64,000 nt of DNA from Paraglaciecola hydrolytica (GCF_001565895.1 NZ_LSNE01000005.1:696665-760664); one strand, 5' to 3'; positions 14,027-23,265 are shown, numbered from the stretch's first letter. Translations and numbers: made by a program. The notes: a model not told the origin generated them from the sequence alone.

Positions 14027-14653
14027 ATGTCTACCCCTTTAGTTATTGCGATATCCGGTGCATCCGGTTCAGGAAAATCCCTGTTTACTGAAAACTTATT
14101 AAAAGAGTTTTCAGATGAAGGTAAACAAGTACAAATATTGCGGGAAGATCATTATTACCGAGCGCAGGATCACCTGCCAATGGCGGAGCGCGAAAAAAAT
14201 AATTATGACCATCCTAAAGCCTTTGAACATGAGTTGCTGGTTGAGCACTTAACCGCATTAAAATTGTGGCAATCCATCCAATATCCACACTATTGCTACA
14301 AAACCCATACCCGTTTACAACAGACAGAAACTTTAAACTCTGCGCCGGTTATTATTATTGAAGGCATCATGTTGCTTGCTAGCCCGCCATTGTTAAAACT
14401 GTTTGATATTAAAATTTTTGTTGATACACCTTTGGACATTTGTTTATTACGCAGAATGAAACGAGATATAGCCGAGCGCGGACGTACACTCGATTCAGTG
14501 GCTAAACAATATGAATCAACGGTAAAACCAATGTATCACCAGTTTATTGCACCTAGTCGCTTTACGGCAGATGTAATAGTCACCCAAGGTGGTAAAAATC
14601 GGATCGCGCTGGATGTGCTCAAGTCACATATTCAGCAAAGTCTGTTGGCCTAA
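14027..14653 (+). CDS. udk: Uridine kinase
   Basis: Phosphorylates uridine and cytidine to UMP and CMP in pyrimidine salvage; 208 aa from the ATG at 14027 (E. coli Udk is 213). That ATG has a GGAG site 4 nt upstream and begins directly at the fold. An in-frame TTG at 13952 would add 25 residues with no homology. The Walker A is ISGASGSGKSLF. The substrate region contains ILREDHYYRAQDHL and NYDHPKAFEHELL, followed by VIIIEGIMLLASP and an LID-like Arg segment (RRMKRDIAERGR). The next gene, nupC-like, follows after 37 bp, so uptake and phosphorylation are probably co-expressed. Confidence 0.93.
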   Translation: MSTPLVIAISGASGSGKSLFTENLLKEFSDEGKQVQILREDHYYRAQDHLPMAEREKNNYDHPKAFEHELLVEHLTALKLWQSIQYPHYCYKTHTRLQQTETLNSAPVIIIEGIMLLASPPLLKLFDIKIFVDTPLDICLLRRMKRDIAERGRTLDSVAKQYESTVKPMYHQFIAPSRFTADVIVTQGGKNRIALDVLKSHIQQSLLA

Positions 14654-14690
14654 AAAAGTCGGATAATTAAAATAATAAAAAGGATCCCCT

Positions 14691-15899
14691 ATGATCAGTT
14701 TAATCGGTGTTGCATTGCTGCTCGTTATTGCTTTTGCACTATCAGCCCATAGAAAATCAATTAATTGGCGCACAGTGGGTGGTGCATTTGCTATTCAGGC
14801 CTGCATTGGTGCCTTTGTATTGTATTTCCCACCGGGAATAAAAATGCTATTAGCCTTAACGGAATACGTTAAAAATATTCTGGCTTACAGTCAGCAAGGC
14901 ATCGATTTTATATTTGGACCGGTGGGCAACAAGTCATTGGGTTTCATCTTTGCTTTTAACGTGCTGCCTGTGATTGTATTTTTCTCGGCTTTAATCACGG
15001 TGTTATACCACTTAGGCATCATGTCTTGGATTATTCGTTTGATTGGTGGTTTTTTGCAGTTGGCCTTAAAAACTAGCAGACCAGAATCTATGTCAGCCGC
15101 TGCCAATATTTTTGTTGGTCAAACCGAAGCCCCGCTTGTCGTTAAACCTTTTATCCCTCATATGACCAAGTCAGAATTATTTGCCATTATGGTGGGTGGT
15201 TTAGCTTCTATTGCAGGCTCGGTAATGGCCGGTTATGCAGGCATGGGGGTAGAAATTAAATATCTATTGGCGGCGAGTTTTATGGCAGCACCTGGCGGTT
15301 TGTTGATGGCTAAAATGCTGTTGCCAGAAACCAACCACTTTAAAAATGAATTAACTGAATTAGAAGGGCAAGAGGAAAAGTACGCCAATATCTTTGATGC
15401 CGCGGCCAGTGGTGCTGCTTCTGGTATGCAATTAGCCTTAAATGTGGGCGCTATGTTATTGGCCTTTATTGCCTTAATCGCCCTACTTAATGGCATCATA
15501 GGCTGGACAGGTGGGCTGTTTGGGATTGAAAACCTAACTTTTCAAGTAATCCTAGGTTACGTGTTTCAGCCTATCGCATGGGCCTTAGGTGTACCTTGGG
15601 AAGAAGCCAATATTGCCGGTAGTTTTATCGGCCAAAAAATGGTGGTTAATGAGTTTGTAGCCTATTTAGACTTCTTAAATCATCAGGCGGATTTATCACC
15701 ACAAACTCAAGCTATTGTTATCTTTGCCCTGTGTGGTTTTGCTAACTTTTCGTCGATTGCCATCTTAATGGGTGGTATCGGAGCCTTAGCTCCAACTCGT
15801 CGGAAAGAGATCGCCCAATTAGGCCTCAAGGCCGTATTAGCCGCCACTTTAGCAAATTTAATGAGCGCGGCCTTAGCCGGATTTTTCCTTAGTTTATAA
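14691..15899 (+). CDS. nupC: Concentrative nucleoside transporter, NupC/CNT family
   Basis: An inner-membrane nucleoside symporter of 402 aa, the normal length for bacterial CNTs. It has multiple membrane segments with the N-terminal ([15 protein letters not shown]), gate and C-terminal family domains. Characteristic stretches are [32 protein letters not shown], the inner repeat around [15 protein letters not shown] and [27 protein letters not shown] precedes ATG. It sits 37 bp after udk, a logical import-then-trap pair. Cation and nucleoside preference cannot be read off with confidence. Confidence 0.95.
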   Translation: MISLIGVALLLVIAFALSAHRKSINWRTVGGAFAIQACIGAFVLYFPPGIKMLLALTEYVKNILAYSQQGIDFIFGPVGNKSLGFIFAFNVLPVIVFFSALITVLYHLGIMSWIIRLIGGFLQLALKTSRPESMSAAANIFVGQTEAPLVVKPFIPHMTKSELFAIMVGGLASIAGSVMAGYAGMGVEIKYLLAASFMAAPGGLLMAKMLLPETNHFKNELTELEGQEEKYANIFDAAASGAASGMQLALNVGAMLLAFIALIALLNGIIGWTGGLFGIENLTFQVILGYVFQPIAWALGVPWEEANIAGSFIGQKMVVNEFVAYLDFLNHQADLSPQTQAIVIFALCGFANFSSIAILMGGIGALAPTRRKEIAQLGLKAVLAATLANLMSAALAGFFLSL

Positions 15900-15934
15900 T
15901 GTGTATTGACAGCAAATATTAGTAGGTAATAGTT

Positions 15935-16777
15935 ATGTTGGAATTAGTCGCGATAGATTACAAAGCCCCCAATGCAGACAAATTATTTGTCGAGTCTTTG
16001 CATAAAACAGGTTTTGGTGTTTTAAAAAACCACCCTATTGAGCAAAATGTTGTACAGGCAATCTATAAAAATTGGCAAAAATTTTTTAACAGCGAAGAAA
16101 AAACGCAATTTGCTTATGACAAAGCCACCCACGATGGATTTTTTTCGACTCAGGTTTCAGAAACCGCCAAGGGTAATAAGAAAAAAGACATTAAAGAATA
16201 TTTTCATTATTACCCCTGGGGACGATGCCCTAGTGAACTTAAACAACAAGCAGTAGATTATTATCAGGCTGCTAACGAACTTGCATCCGAATTACTCAGT
16301 TGGGTTGAAAAATACTCACCTCCCGAAGTATCGGCTTTGTATAGCCAGTCACTATCGTCCATGGTGATCAACAGCGAACAGACCTTATTGCGCATTCTGC
16401 ATTATCCGCCCATCACAGGCTCAGAAGAGCCCGATGCCATACGAGCTGCCGCCCATGAAGACATTAACCTGTTAACCATATTACCGGCCGCCAACGAACC
16501 CGGTTTGCAAGTCAAAGGGACTGGCGACGAATGGATAGAAGTACCCTGTGATTTTGGTAATTTGATTGTCAATATTGGTGACATGTTGCAAGAAGCTTCA
16601 GGAGGCTATTTTCCGTCTACTACTCACAGGGTAATCAACCCCAAAGGGAGCGATCAAAGTAAACCTCGGATTTCCTTACCACTGTTTTTGCACCCCAATC
16701 CACAGGTGGTGTTATCGCCAAGACATACGGCAAAAAGCTACTTACAAGAAAGATTACGCGAGTTGGGTGTTGCTTAA
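15935..16777 (+). CDS. 2-oxoglutarate/Fe(II) oxygenase, isopenicillin N synthase-like
   Basis: 280 aa with the iron facial triad of the IPNS-like family intact: H174-x-D176 (AAHEDINLLTIL) and H231 (STTHRVINP). The R245-x-S247 pair that binds 2-oxoglutarate is in KPRISLPLFLHP. The N-terminal half has the DIOX_N-like segment with HKTGFGVLKNHPI. It follows nupC by 35 bp on the same strand and may belong to the udk-nupC unit, but the link to nucleosides is only positional. Hydroxylation substrates in this family are very varied, so none is assigned. It converges on the M28 peptidase gene with a 9-bp gap and no obvious terminator. Confidence 0.85.
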   Translation: MLELVAIDYKAPNADKLFVESLHKTGFGVLKNHPIEQNVVQAIYKNWQKFFNSEEKTQFAYDKATHDGFFSTQVSETAKGNKKKDIKEYFHYYPWGRCPSELKQQAVDYYQAANELASELLSWVEKYSPPEVSALYSQSLSSMVINSEQTLLRILHYPPITGSEEPDAIRAAAHEDINLLTILPAANEPGLQVKGTGDEWIEVPCDFGNLIVNIGDMLQEASGGYFPSTTHRVINPKGSDQSKPRISLPLFLHPNPQVVLSPRHTAKSYLQERLRELGVA

Positions 16778-16786
16778 TAACATTCA

Positions 16787-17725
16787 TTACTCATGATTAA
16801 ACTGCTGCAACACTAACCAAGCGGTTTCTGTTGCAGCAGTATAAAAAACACGATCTATCTGTTCTACCCTATCCTCTGGTGTGTGATAACGGACATGGGT
16901 ATCACCCCCGATAAATAGATAGGGGATCGCCTGTTTAGCAAAGGCAGCATGATCACTAGCTTTGCGCCAGTTTACTTTTTGCAATTCAGAACGACTACCT
17001 AAGCTAGAACGGTGCCCTTTCACCAAACAAAGTCCTGCTTTAGCGATGACCTGCTGTATTCCATTATCAAGTTTATCATTTCCTATACTGCTAGTAACAT
17101 AAAGCCTCATACGCCTACCACCTTCTGCCAACATATCTAAATTGATATTCAGCACAATATTGTTAAGCGCTACGGGTGAGTTACGGACAAAGGCTTTTGC
17201 TCCATATAAACCACTTTCTTCGGCATCAGTTGCGACAAAAATAACACTATAAGGACTGGATTGATGGGAGAGTGTCCCCGCCAAAGCCAACAACGCTGCT
17301 ACGCCAGAGGCATTATCATCCGCACCGTAGAATATTTTCCCACCTTTTTTACCCAGATGATCAAAGTGAGCCGTAATGACAATGTAGTATTCAGGAAACC
17401 TAACTCCCTGAAGCCAGCCAATAAGATTAGTGCCTTCGTTAGTGGATGCATCATTAGGGTAATGAAATGGTTGTTGATAAGTAAGATATTGTGGGAAAGT
17501 CTCCAAGCCAATCTCATGAAAACGATGTTGAATATATTCTTGCGCTTTTTTTGCGCCTTGCGATCCGGTAAGCCGACCTTCCATACCCTCATCAGCAAGC
17601 TTACTGAAATCTTGCCATAACTGCTCGGTGTTGATGCTGTTAAACAAAGAAATATCACGACAATCTTTTGCTTGCAACGGCAGCGCGAGCATCATCAAAA
17701 CTAGAGGATATTGTCGGTAGCCCAT
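16787..17725 (-). CDS. Exported M28 family zinc (amino)peptidase
   Basis: About 312 aa with a signal peptide (MGYRQYPLVLMMLALPLQA) and a complete M28 dinuclear zinc site: ITAHFDHLG (His, Asp), GADDNASGVAALL (bridging Asp), ATDAEESGLYG (catalytic and metal Glu), LNINLDML (Asp) and RYHTPEDRVEQID (His). It probably removes N-terminal residues from peptides in the periplasm. The ATG at 17725 overlaps the stop of the preceding lipoprotein gene (TGATG), so the pair is translationally coupled. A GTG one codon earlier is an alternative. Coupling to a transglutaminase-like lipoprotein suggests joint peptide or protein processing in the envelope. Confidence 0.9.
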   Translation of the reverse strand: MGYRQYPLVLMMLALPLQAKDCRDISLFNSINTEQLWQDFSKLADEGMEGRLTGSQGAKKAQEYIQHRFHEIGLETFPQYLTYQQPFHYPNDASTNEGTNLIGWLQGVRFPEYYIVITAHFDHLGKKGGKIFYGADDNASGVAALLALAGTLSHQSSPYSVIFVATDAEESGLYGAKAFVRNSPVALNNIVLNINLDMLAEGGRRMRLYVTSSIGNDKLDNGIQQVIAKAGLCLVKGHRSSLGSRSELQKVNWRKASDHAAFAKQAIPYLFIGGDTHVRYHTPEDRVEQIDRVFYTAATETAWLVLQQFNHE

Positions 17726-18894
17726 CACAAACTGGTTAGAAAATTCAATTTACTTTGGTAACGTTCTTCATCTCTGCTGTTTTTTGCATAATCTTTAGCG
17801 AGTTGCAAATAATGTTCGGTAAGTCTCAATTCGCCTAATTTGTAGTAGGCTCGCGCCAAAGCAAAATATATATCGTGTTTTTTCTTTGCTAAAGATAGGG
17901 CTTTTTTAAAATGCTGCAGAGCTAAATCGTAGTGTCCTAACTCAAGCTCTGTATCCCCTAGATTCACAAAATAATAGGGATTATCAACTCTTTTACGTTC
18001 AACTTTGCGTAATAAGGTTTCAGCCATCTCCGTTCTGTCAGTGACTGAGTATAGGTAAGCCAGATTCTCCATGGCCGTTAAACTATCTGGCGCTAGTTTT
18101 AGTGCATATTCATATGCCAGCTGAGCTTGTGCATAGTAACCATTTAGTCGATATAACAACCCCATGTTTACTAAGCTAGATTCAAAACTCTCGTCAGCTT
18201 TAATTGCGTGTCTGAAATGTGCATAAGCGTCTGTATAACGATGTTGAATCAAAGCCTCCGCACCTTTGTTATTGTAATACATCGCCAGTACCGTGTTTTT
18301 AGTCACTACCCGTGTTGGAAAATGCTGACGAGAGGTTTGAGGATCAAAATCGACTTGAAAACCCTGCACTTGAAACTGATAAACATGGGGGTCGGCTTTA
18401 GGCAACATACGCAAATTAATATGGCCATTGAGTAAACTAAAACCATCGCGTCTAGTCCAGTATTCTGGAATATCAACTTGTTGAAACTTTACGCCAAATC
18501 CAGCTTCCTCGGCCATAGCAAAGGTCATGATAGACATTGACAAACAATTTGCCGCACGATTTTTAAAGGTTTCATTGGCGGTAGTATTAGCATTGCCATC
18601 ATACAATAAATTAAATTTCGAATGGCCAAAGATGGTTTCGACCAAGGCGGTCAATTGTTCAACTGGATCAACTATATTGCCAATGGCATTTTTAACAAAT
18701 TGTTTGGCATTGGTATCGAGATAAAAAATGTCCTGCTCTTTTTCAAGCTTCACATTTTCGAAGTTGGGAAAACCTTGATCGTATAATACATCTTGGCTGT
18801 GGAAATTGACCGTCTGCCCTGATTGGCAAGCGGACAAGCCAGTAAAAATAGTTAAAATAAATAGCACAAAATAAAAACATCTAACTGAAAACAT
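17725..18894 (-). CDS. Lipoprotein with transglutaminase-like domain and TPRs, copy 1
   Basis: 389 aa from the ATG at 18894, with a GGGAG site 8 nt upstream; a GTG at 18909 lies within that site and is rejected. A lipobox L-S-A-C puts the lipidated Cys at residue 23. Residues ~60-190 look like a transglutaminase-like thiol domain: C117 in RAANCLSMSIM, H158 in LNGHINLRM and D182/D184 in VDFDP. Residues ~205-385 are about five TPRs (for example NNKGAEALIQHRYTDAYAHF and ALQHFKKALSLAKKKHDIYF). It is a clear paralogue of the next gene upstream (19029-20195) and its stop overlaps the start of the M28 peptidase. A Tgase-like plus TPR layout recalls SirB1, but sequence similarity is not obvious. Enzyme or scaffold, substrate unknown. 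Confidence 0.8.
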   Translation of the reverse strand: MFSVRCFYFVLFILTIFTGLSACQSGQTVNFHSQDVLYDQGFPNFENVKLEKEQDIFYLDTNAKQFVKNAIGNIVDPVEQLTALVETIFGHSKFNLLYDGNANTTANETFKNRAANCLSMSIMTFAMAEEAGFGVKFQQVDIPEYWTRRDGFSLLNGHINLRMLPKADPHVYQFQVQGFQVDFDPQTSRQHFPTRVVTKNTVLAMYYNNKGAEALIQHRYTDAYAHFRHAIKADESFESSLVNMGLLYRLNGYYAQAQLAYEYALKLAPDSLTAMENLAYLYSVTDRTEMAETLLRKVERKRVDNPYYFVNLGDTELELGHYDLALQHFKKALSLAKKKHDIYFALARAYYKLGELRLTEHYLQLAKDYAKNSRDEERYQSKLNFLTSL

Positions 18895-19028
18895 AGTGTT
18901 TACTCCCACTTTGTTACTAGAGCGTATTTATCTATGCGGAGCATTTTTCAGCACATATCAATACGCTTTCTAACGTTAGCTCCTCTATGTTTATTTAACC
19001 ACGTTACTTAGCCCAAAAAATAGCAAAA

Positions 19029-20195
19029 CTAACTTGTTGTTAACAAATGATGTTTACGTAAAAACTCAATTTTTCCTGCATAGATTTGTTGTTCTTGTTT
19101 ACTACGGGCTTTCTTTTTGGCCAATTTCAAAAAATGCGCGCTACGTGTCATCTCTCCAAGTTCATAATAGGTTTTACCTAAACCAAAAAATACTTCATGT
19201 AAGTTTTTGTCCAAACTTAACGCGCGACGATAATAAGACAATGCTTGCTGCCAGTCATCCCGCTCAAATGCCGCATCACCTAGACTTAAATGATAAAACG
19301 GATTACTGGCACGTTTATGCTCTAAACGCACAAGGATCTGTGCAGCTTTATCCGGCTGATCGGTATATTTATATAAATAGGCCAAATTCTGCCAAGCGGT
19401 TAAATTGTCTTTGTCTATTTTGAGCGCTTGCAGATAGGCATATTCCGCATAGGTGTAGTGTTCGTTCAAACGGTATAAATAACCAAGATTCGCTGATATA
19501 TGAGCTTGTTTTGGATCTTCCAGATAAGCTGCTCGATAATAGGCATAGGCTAATAGATAATTTTTGTTTAATAGGGCATCGCTCCCTTTATTGTTATAAA
19601 AAAAACTCTTAACCTGAGCAATGGTCAACAAGGATTTTTTGTCGTGTTTTTTCGTCATTTGCACATCAAAATCAACTTCATAGCCTTTACGTTTGACCTC
19701 AATAATGTCTCTGTCAGCTTTAGGTAAAATTTGCAGATTGATGTGTGAATTCAAAAAACTCTGACCCTCACGCCGGGTCCAGTATTCAGGAATTTCGATA
19801 TGTTGAAAACGCACAGCAAAATCCAGTTCAGTGGCCAGCGCATAAGTCATGATAGACAAGGACAAACAATTGGCCGCTCGATTAGCAAACGTTTCTTGCG
19901 CTCCAGTATTGGCATCCGCGCGATAAAGCAAATTAAAATCTGAGCGAACAAATATGGCTTTAACTAAGGCTTCGATTTGCTCATTGGGTCTACGAACACC
20001 TTTAATAGCCTCTCTGGCAAATTGTTTTGCGTCATCTGCTAGAGCAAAAATTTCCTCTGTAGATTCTATAGGATACTGCTCAAATCCTGGAAACGCGGCG
20101 TCTTGTAAAATGTCTTTATTATAAGTTGAATATAACGAACTGCTTTGACAGGCCATTAAAAACGTAACTAACAATGGTATCAAGTACTTATACAT
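19029..20195 (-). CDS. Lipoprotein with transglutaminase-like domain and TPRs, copy 2
   Basis: 388 aa, same architecture and nearly the same length as copy 1. The lipobox L-M-A-C has C16 as the lipid anchor. The thiol-domain candidates are C110 (RAANCLSLSIM), H151 (LNSHINLQIL) and D175/D177 (VDFDV). TPRs run from ~205 to the end. The strongest shared blocks with copy 1 are FNLLY-D-N-N-ETF-NRAANCLS, IPEYWTRR and HINL-LPKAD, around the predicted active site, while the TPR half has drifted more. It lies 134 bp upstream of copy 1 on the same strand, so a tandem duplication is the simplest origin. Function unknown. Confidence 0.8.
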   Translation of the reverse strand: MYKYLIPLLVTFLMACQSSSLYSTYNKDILQDAAFPGFEQYPIESTEEIFALADDAKQFAREAIKGVRRPNEQIEALVKAIFVRSDFNLLYRADANTGAQETFANRAANCLSLSIMTYALATELDFAVRFQHIEIPEYWTRREGQSFLNSHINLQILPKADRDIIEVKRKGYEVDFDVQMTKKHDKKSLLTIAQVKSFFYNNKGSDALLNKNYLLAYAYYRAAYLEDPKQAHISANLGYLYRLNEHYTYAEYAYLQALKIDKDNLTAWQNLAYLYKYTDQPDKAAQILVRLEHKRASNPFYHLSLGDAAFERDDWQQALSYYRRALSLDKNLHEVFFGLGKTYYELGEMTRSAHFLKLAKKKARSKQEQQIYAGKIEFLRKHHLLTTS

Positions 20196-20329
20196 AGTTT
20201 ACTCCAACAATATTTAACTGCTTGCTTACCCTACTATGTAAGCTTGAGTTAGCCATCGACATTAGGTTTATAAAAACACTGAACCATAATAGACTTGCAA
20301 CACTTTTAATTGAATATATGAAATTGTAG

Positions 20330-21043
20330 ATGAAAATTGCCATTTTAGGTGCGATGGATGAAGAAATCAGTTTACTTCGCTCATCACTTACCCATGTTGT
20401 AGAAACACAAATCGGGCATTTAACGGTTTATCTTGGCCGTTTAGAGACGGTAGACATCGTTTTAGTTAAATGCGGAATTGGCAAGGTTGCTGCTGCGGTA
20501 TCCACCACATTGCTGATCAATGAGTTTGCACCAGATTTTGTCATCAATACCGGTTCGGCCGGTGGGTTTTCAAAAGATCGTATTATCGGTGATATCGTGA
20601 TCGCCACCGAACTACGTCATCATGATGCAGATTTAACCTTTTTTGGTTATGAAATAGGTCAATGTGCAGGCATGCCAGCTCAGTATAATTGTGATCCCAG
20701 ACTGATAGCTTGTGCAGTTAAAGCAATGGAAAAACTTAATAACCTTGGTTTTGAGAAAGGCCTAATATGCACTGGCGATTCTTTTGTTGGCAGTGACGAA
20801 GGTGCCGCACAGATCCGGCAAAATTTCCCTTCGATTAGCGCAGTTGAAATGGAAGGCGTAGCCATTGCACAGAGTTGCTTTTTATTAAAAACTCCCTTCT
20901 TGGTCATCCGCTCTTTATCCGATATCGCAGGTAAAACCTCTACTGTGTCGTTTCAAACTTACCTAGAAACTGCCGCAAAACACTCTGCGCAATTGGTTAT
21001 GCAAACCATTGCCATCCTGAACAACGATAACCAGACCGAATAA
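20330..21043 (+). CDS. mtnN: 5'-methylthioadenosine/S-adenosylhomocysteine nucleosidase
   Basis: Cleaves adenine from MTA, SAH and 5'-deoxyadenosine, feeding methionine salvage and the activated methyl cycle. At 237 aa it is the normal size. Motifs are the N-terminal KIAILGAMDEEISLL, NTGSAGGF in the phosphorylase fold, SAVEMEGVAIAQ with the catalytic/binding Glu residues, and RSLSDIAG with the catalytic Asp. It starts a same-strand run with a CobD-like gene (6 bp) and btuF, an order conserved in Vibrio and other gammaproteobacteria. The ribosome site is weak. Confidence 0.96.
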   Translation: MKIAILGAMDEEISLLRSSLTHVVETQIGHLTVYLGRLETVDIVLVKCGIGKVAAAVSTTLLINEFAPDFVINTGSAGGFSKDRIIGDIVIATELRHHDADLTFFGYEIGQCAGMPAQYNCDPRLIACAVKAMEKLNNLGFEKGLICTGDSFVGSDEGAAQIRQNFPSISAVEMEGVAIAQSCFLLKTPFLVIRSLSDIAGKTSTVSFQTYLETAAKHSAQLVMQTIAILNNDNQTE

Positions 21044-21049
21044 CACTGA

Positions 21050-22009
21050 GTGAATGACTTAATCAGCGAACTCAGTAAGCCTCAGCTATTTGCCATTTAT
21101 TCGGTGATTATTGTGGTTTGTGTGGAAAAATGGCTGGTTCTGCCTGAAAAAATGCATCCTCTCACTTTTGCACGATTAATCGCTCAGGGCATGGCCTACA
21201 AAGTCAGTTCGCGTCAATCTGGCAATGCTTTGCAACAAAGCATTGCTGGCACCCTAGCCCCTTTGGTATTGCTCAACCCTTTTATTGTGGTGTTGGCCTT
21301 ACTGATGTATCTAGCTGAATATCCGATTTTTTTTGAGAGTTTATTATTGTTTGTTGCCTTGCGTTTTAAACCGATTATTAGCCTCTGCCAAAAAATTCAC
21401 AAAGCCTTATCCGCAGAAAAAAAAGCACTGGCGCGGCAACAGTTACAAAACATGGTTTTACGTCAAACCGCCAGTTTGTCTGCACTGGGAATGACTAAAG
21501 CTTGCATAGAAAGCCTGTTGTTACGTTTTAGTCATCAATATTGTACCGTTATCATTGTGTACTTAGTGGGTGGAGGGATTGCAGCCCTGACTTATCGCCT
21601 GTTATTTGAGTTTTCCCACAGCTGGCATTGCCGCCTGCCTCGTTTTGAATATTTTGGCAAACCAGTGCGACGGCTAATGGGTTGCATACAATATTTACCC
21701 GCCCGATTCGCCAGTCTTAGTTTTATGTTAGTGCAAAGTACTGGCGCGGCATGGCGTGTTTTTGTACAAAAATCAGTACTTAAACAAACACGTTTTTTTA
21801 TCCTGAATGGTCAAGGTGCAGCACTTGGTGTGCAATTAGGTGGACCAGTATACTATGCCCAAGACAAACTCCGACTCGCTAAATGTGGCGGCTCACGCTT
21901 GGTTAGAACAGACGATATCAGTCGCACAGTATTAGTCATTCAGCGCGCGCAATGGGTATTTTTAATGGTGTGTATCATCGTTAGTTTACTTCTCAATATA
22001 GGAAGCTGA
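21050..22009 (+). CDS. CobD/CbiB family membrane protein
   Basis: 319 aa starting at GTG, six bases after mtnN. It shows the CobD/CbiB layout: several membrane segments (residues ~10-30, 75-100, 155-180, 293-313), the N-terminal KPQLFAIYSVIIVV region and the family-like C-terminal stretch NGQGAALGVQLGGPVYY. CbiB attaches aminopropanol to the corrin ring in cobalamin synthesis. No other corrin genes are in the window, so here it more likely serves nucleotide-loop assembly and salvage of imported cobamides or precursors; that is an inference from the adjacent btuF. Family assignment is good, exact activity uncertain. Confidence 0.75.
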   Translation: MNDLISELSKPQLFAIYSVIIVVCVEKWLVLPEKMHPLTFARLIAQGMAYKVSSRQSGNALQQSIAGTLAPLVLLNPFIVVLALLMYLAEYPIFFESLLLFVALRFKPIISLCQKIHKALSAEKKALARQQLQNMVLRQTASLSALGMTKACIESLLLRFSHQYCTVIIVYLVGGGIAALTYRLLFEFSHSWHCRLPRFEYFGKPVRRLMGCIQYLPARFASLSFMLVQSTGAAWRVFVQKSVLKQTRFFILNGQGAALGVQLGGPVYYAQDKLRLAKCGGSRLVRTDDISRTVLVIQRAQWVFLMVCIIVSLLLNIGS

Positions 22010-22012
22010 GTA

Positions 22013-22834
22013 ATGGCACACCGTTTATCGTTTAATATTAAGTTATTACTGGTGGGCATGGTCATCTGTAACATACCGCCTACTTTTGCGGTGGAACGTA
22101 TTGTCAGCCTCGCTCCCCATACTACCGAATTAATTTATGCCTTAGGGGCTGATGATAAGTTGCTAGCGGTCAGCGATTACAGTAATTACCCTGCGCAGGC
22201 CAAACAGTTACCTTCGGTGGCTAATCACAATGGTGTGGATTTTGAAGCCATCATAAGGCTACAACCAGATTTAATTATTGCTTGGCAAGGTGGTAATAAA
22301 CCTCAGGATCTCGCACGTTTAAGCTCGTTAGGTTTCACTGTATATCATTCAGCCCCTCAATCTCCTCAAGATATTAGTCAGGATATAAGGCAACTTGGCA
22401 AGTTACTTGGGCGTGAACAACAGGCTAGCAACTTGGCAGATGATTTTGATCAATCTCTGACTCAAATCACCCAGCGTTATAAACTAGTTAGTAGGCAAAA
22501 AGTCTTTTATTACATGTGGACTGCGCCACTCATGAGTATTGGCCAGCAAGCGTGGGCGAATAAACTGTTGGATATTTGTGGGGTTAATAATATATTTGCT
22601 GACTCTCCTATCCCTTATCCTGAAGTTAATAAAGAACAAGTGATCAGCCTGCAACCCTCGCTATTGATTGCCGCGATGAAAACCTCACAGCAAGATGCCA
22701 CTCAATATTGGCAGGCTATGCAAGGTTTACTGGATGCCAGAGTGATAGTCGCCGATCCCGATGAACTCCATCGATTTACCCCTAGGTTAATTGATGGCCT
22801 AAGCAACCTATGTAAAAAAATTAATGGTTTTTAA
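22013..22834 (+). CDS. btuF: Cobalamin-binding periplasmic protein BtuF-like
   Basis: 273 aa with a signal peptide (ends TFAVE) and the helical-backbone ABC substrate-binding fold of the vitamin B12/iron-siderophore class. The N-terminal lobe has RIVSLAPHTTELIYALGADDKLLAVSDY (in parts), typical of BtuF, followed by VDFEAIIRLQPDLIIAW. It begins 3 bp after the CobD-like gene and is presumably co-translated. No btuC or btuD is present nearby, so its permease is encoded elsewhere. Iron-complex binding is the main alternative, but the neighbours favour B12. Confidence 0.85.
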   Translation: MAHRLSFNIKLLLVGMVICNIPPTFAVERIVSLAPHTTELIYALGADDKLLAVSDYSNYPAQAKQLPSVANHNGVDFEAIIRLQPDLIIAWQGGNKPQDLARLSSLGFTVYHSAPQSPQDISQDIRQLGKLLGREQQASNLADDFDQSLTQITQRYKLVSRQKVFYYMWTAPLMSIGQQAWANKLLDICGVNNIFADSPIPYPEVNKEQVISLQPSLLIAAMKTSQQDATQYWQAMQGLLDARVIVADPDELHRFTPRLIDGLSNLCKKINGF

Positions 22835-22842
22835 AACACACT

Positions 22843-23250
22843 ATGGATATTACTCTGACGACACCCGCGATGCTATTTCCAGCCATATCATTATTATTGC
22901 TGGCCTACACTAATCGCTTTTTAACCTTAGCCTCGGTGATCCGAAACTTTGATCTCTCTGCTGATAATAATATCGACAATGCCCAAGCACAGATCACCAA
23001 TTTACGTGCCCGTATTTTATTGATTAAACGCATGCAAGAAGCGGGTGCGGGTAGTTTCTTTTTGTGTGTATTGTCGATGCTGGCGATATACATTAACTAC
23101 CTAACCGTTGGCAGCTCAATTTTTGCCATCAGTTTAGTATTATTGTTGTATTCGTTATGGTTATCGGTACGGGAAATCAGAATATCGGTAGAGGCCTTAG
23201 ATATGCACTTAAGTCACCTAAATATCCCTTTAGGCAAAAAACGCAAATAG
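22843..23250 (+). CDS. DUF2721 family membrane protein
   Basis: 135 aa matching the DUF2721 pattern: an N-terminal membrane segment (AMLFPAISLLLLAYTNRFL), a basic amphipathic region with LRARILLIKRMQEAGAGSFFLC, and two further helices (residues ~66-105) before REIRISVEALDMHL. The function is unknown. It starts 8 bp after btuF and ends before a bidirectional terminator, so it is the last gene of the mtnN unit. Confidence 0.8.
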   Translation: MDITLTTPAMLFPAISLLLLAYTNRFLTLASVIRNFDLSADNNIDNAQAQITNLRARILLIKRMQEAGAGSFFLCVLSMLAIYINYLTVGSSIFAISLVLLLYSLWLSVREIRISVEALDMHLSHLNIPLGKKRK

Positions 23251-23265
23251 ATGTTTTCATTAATA

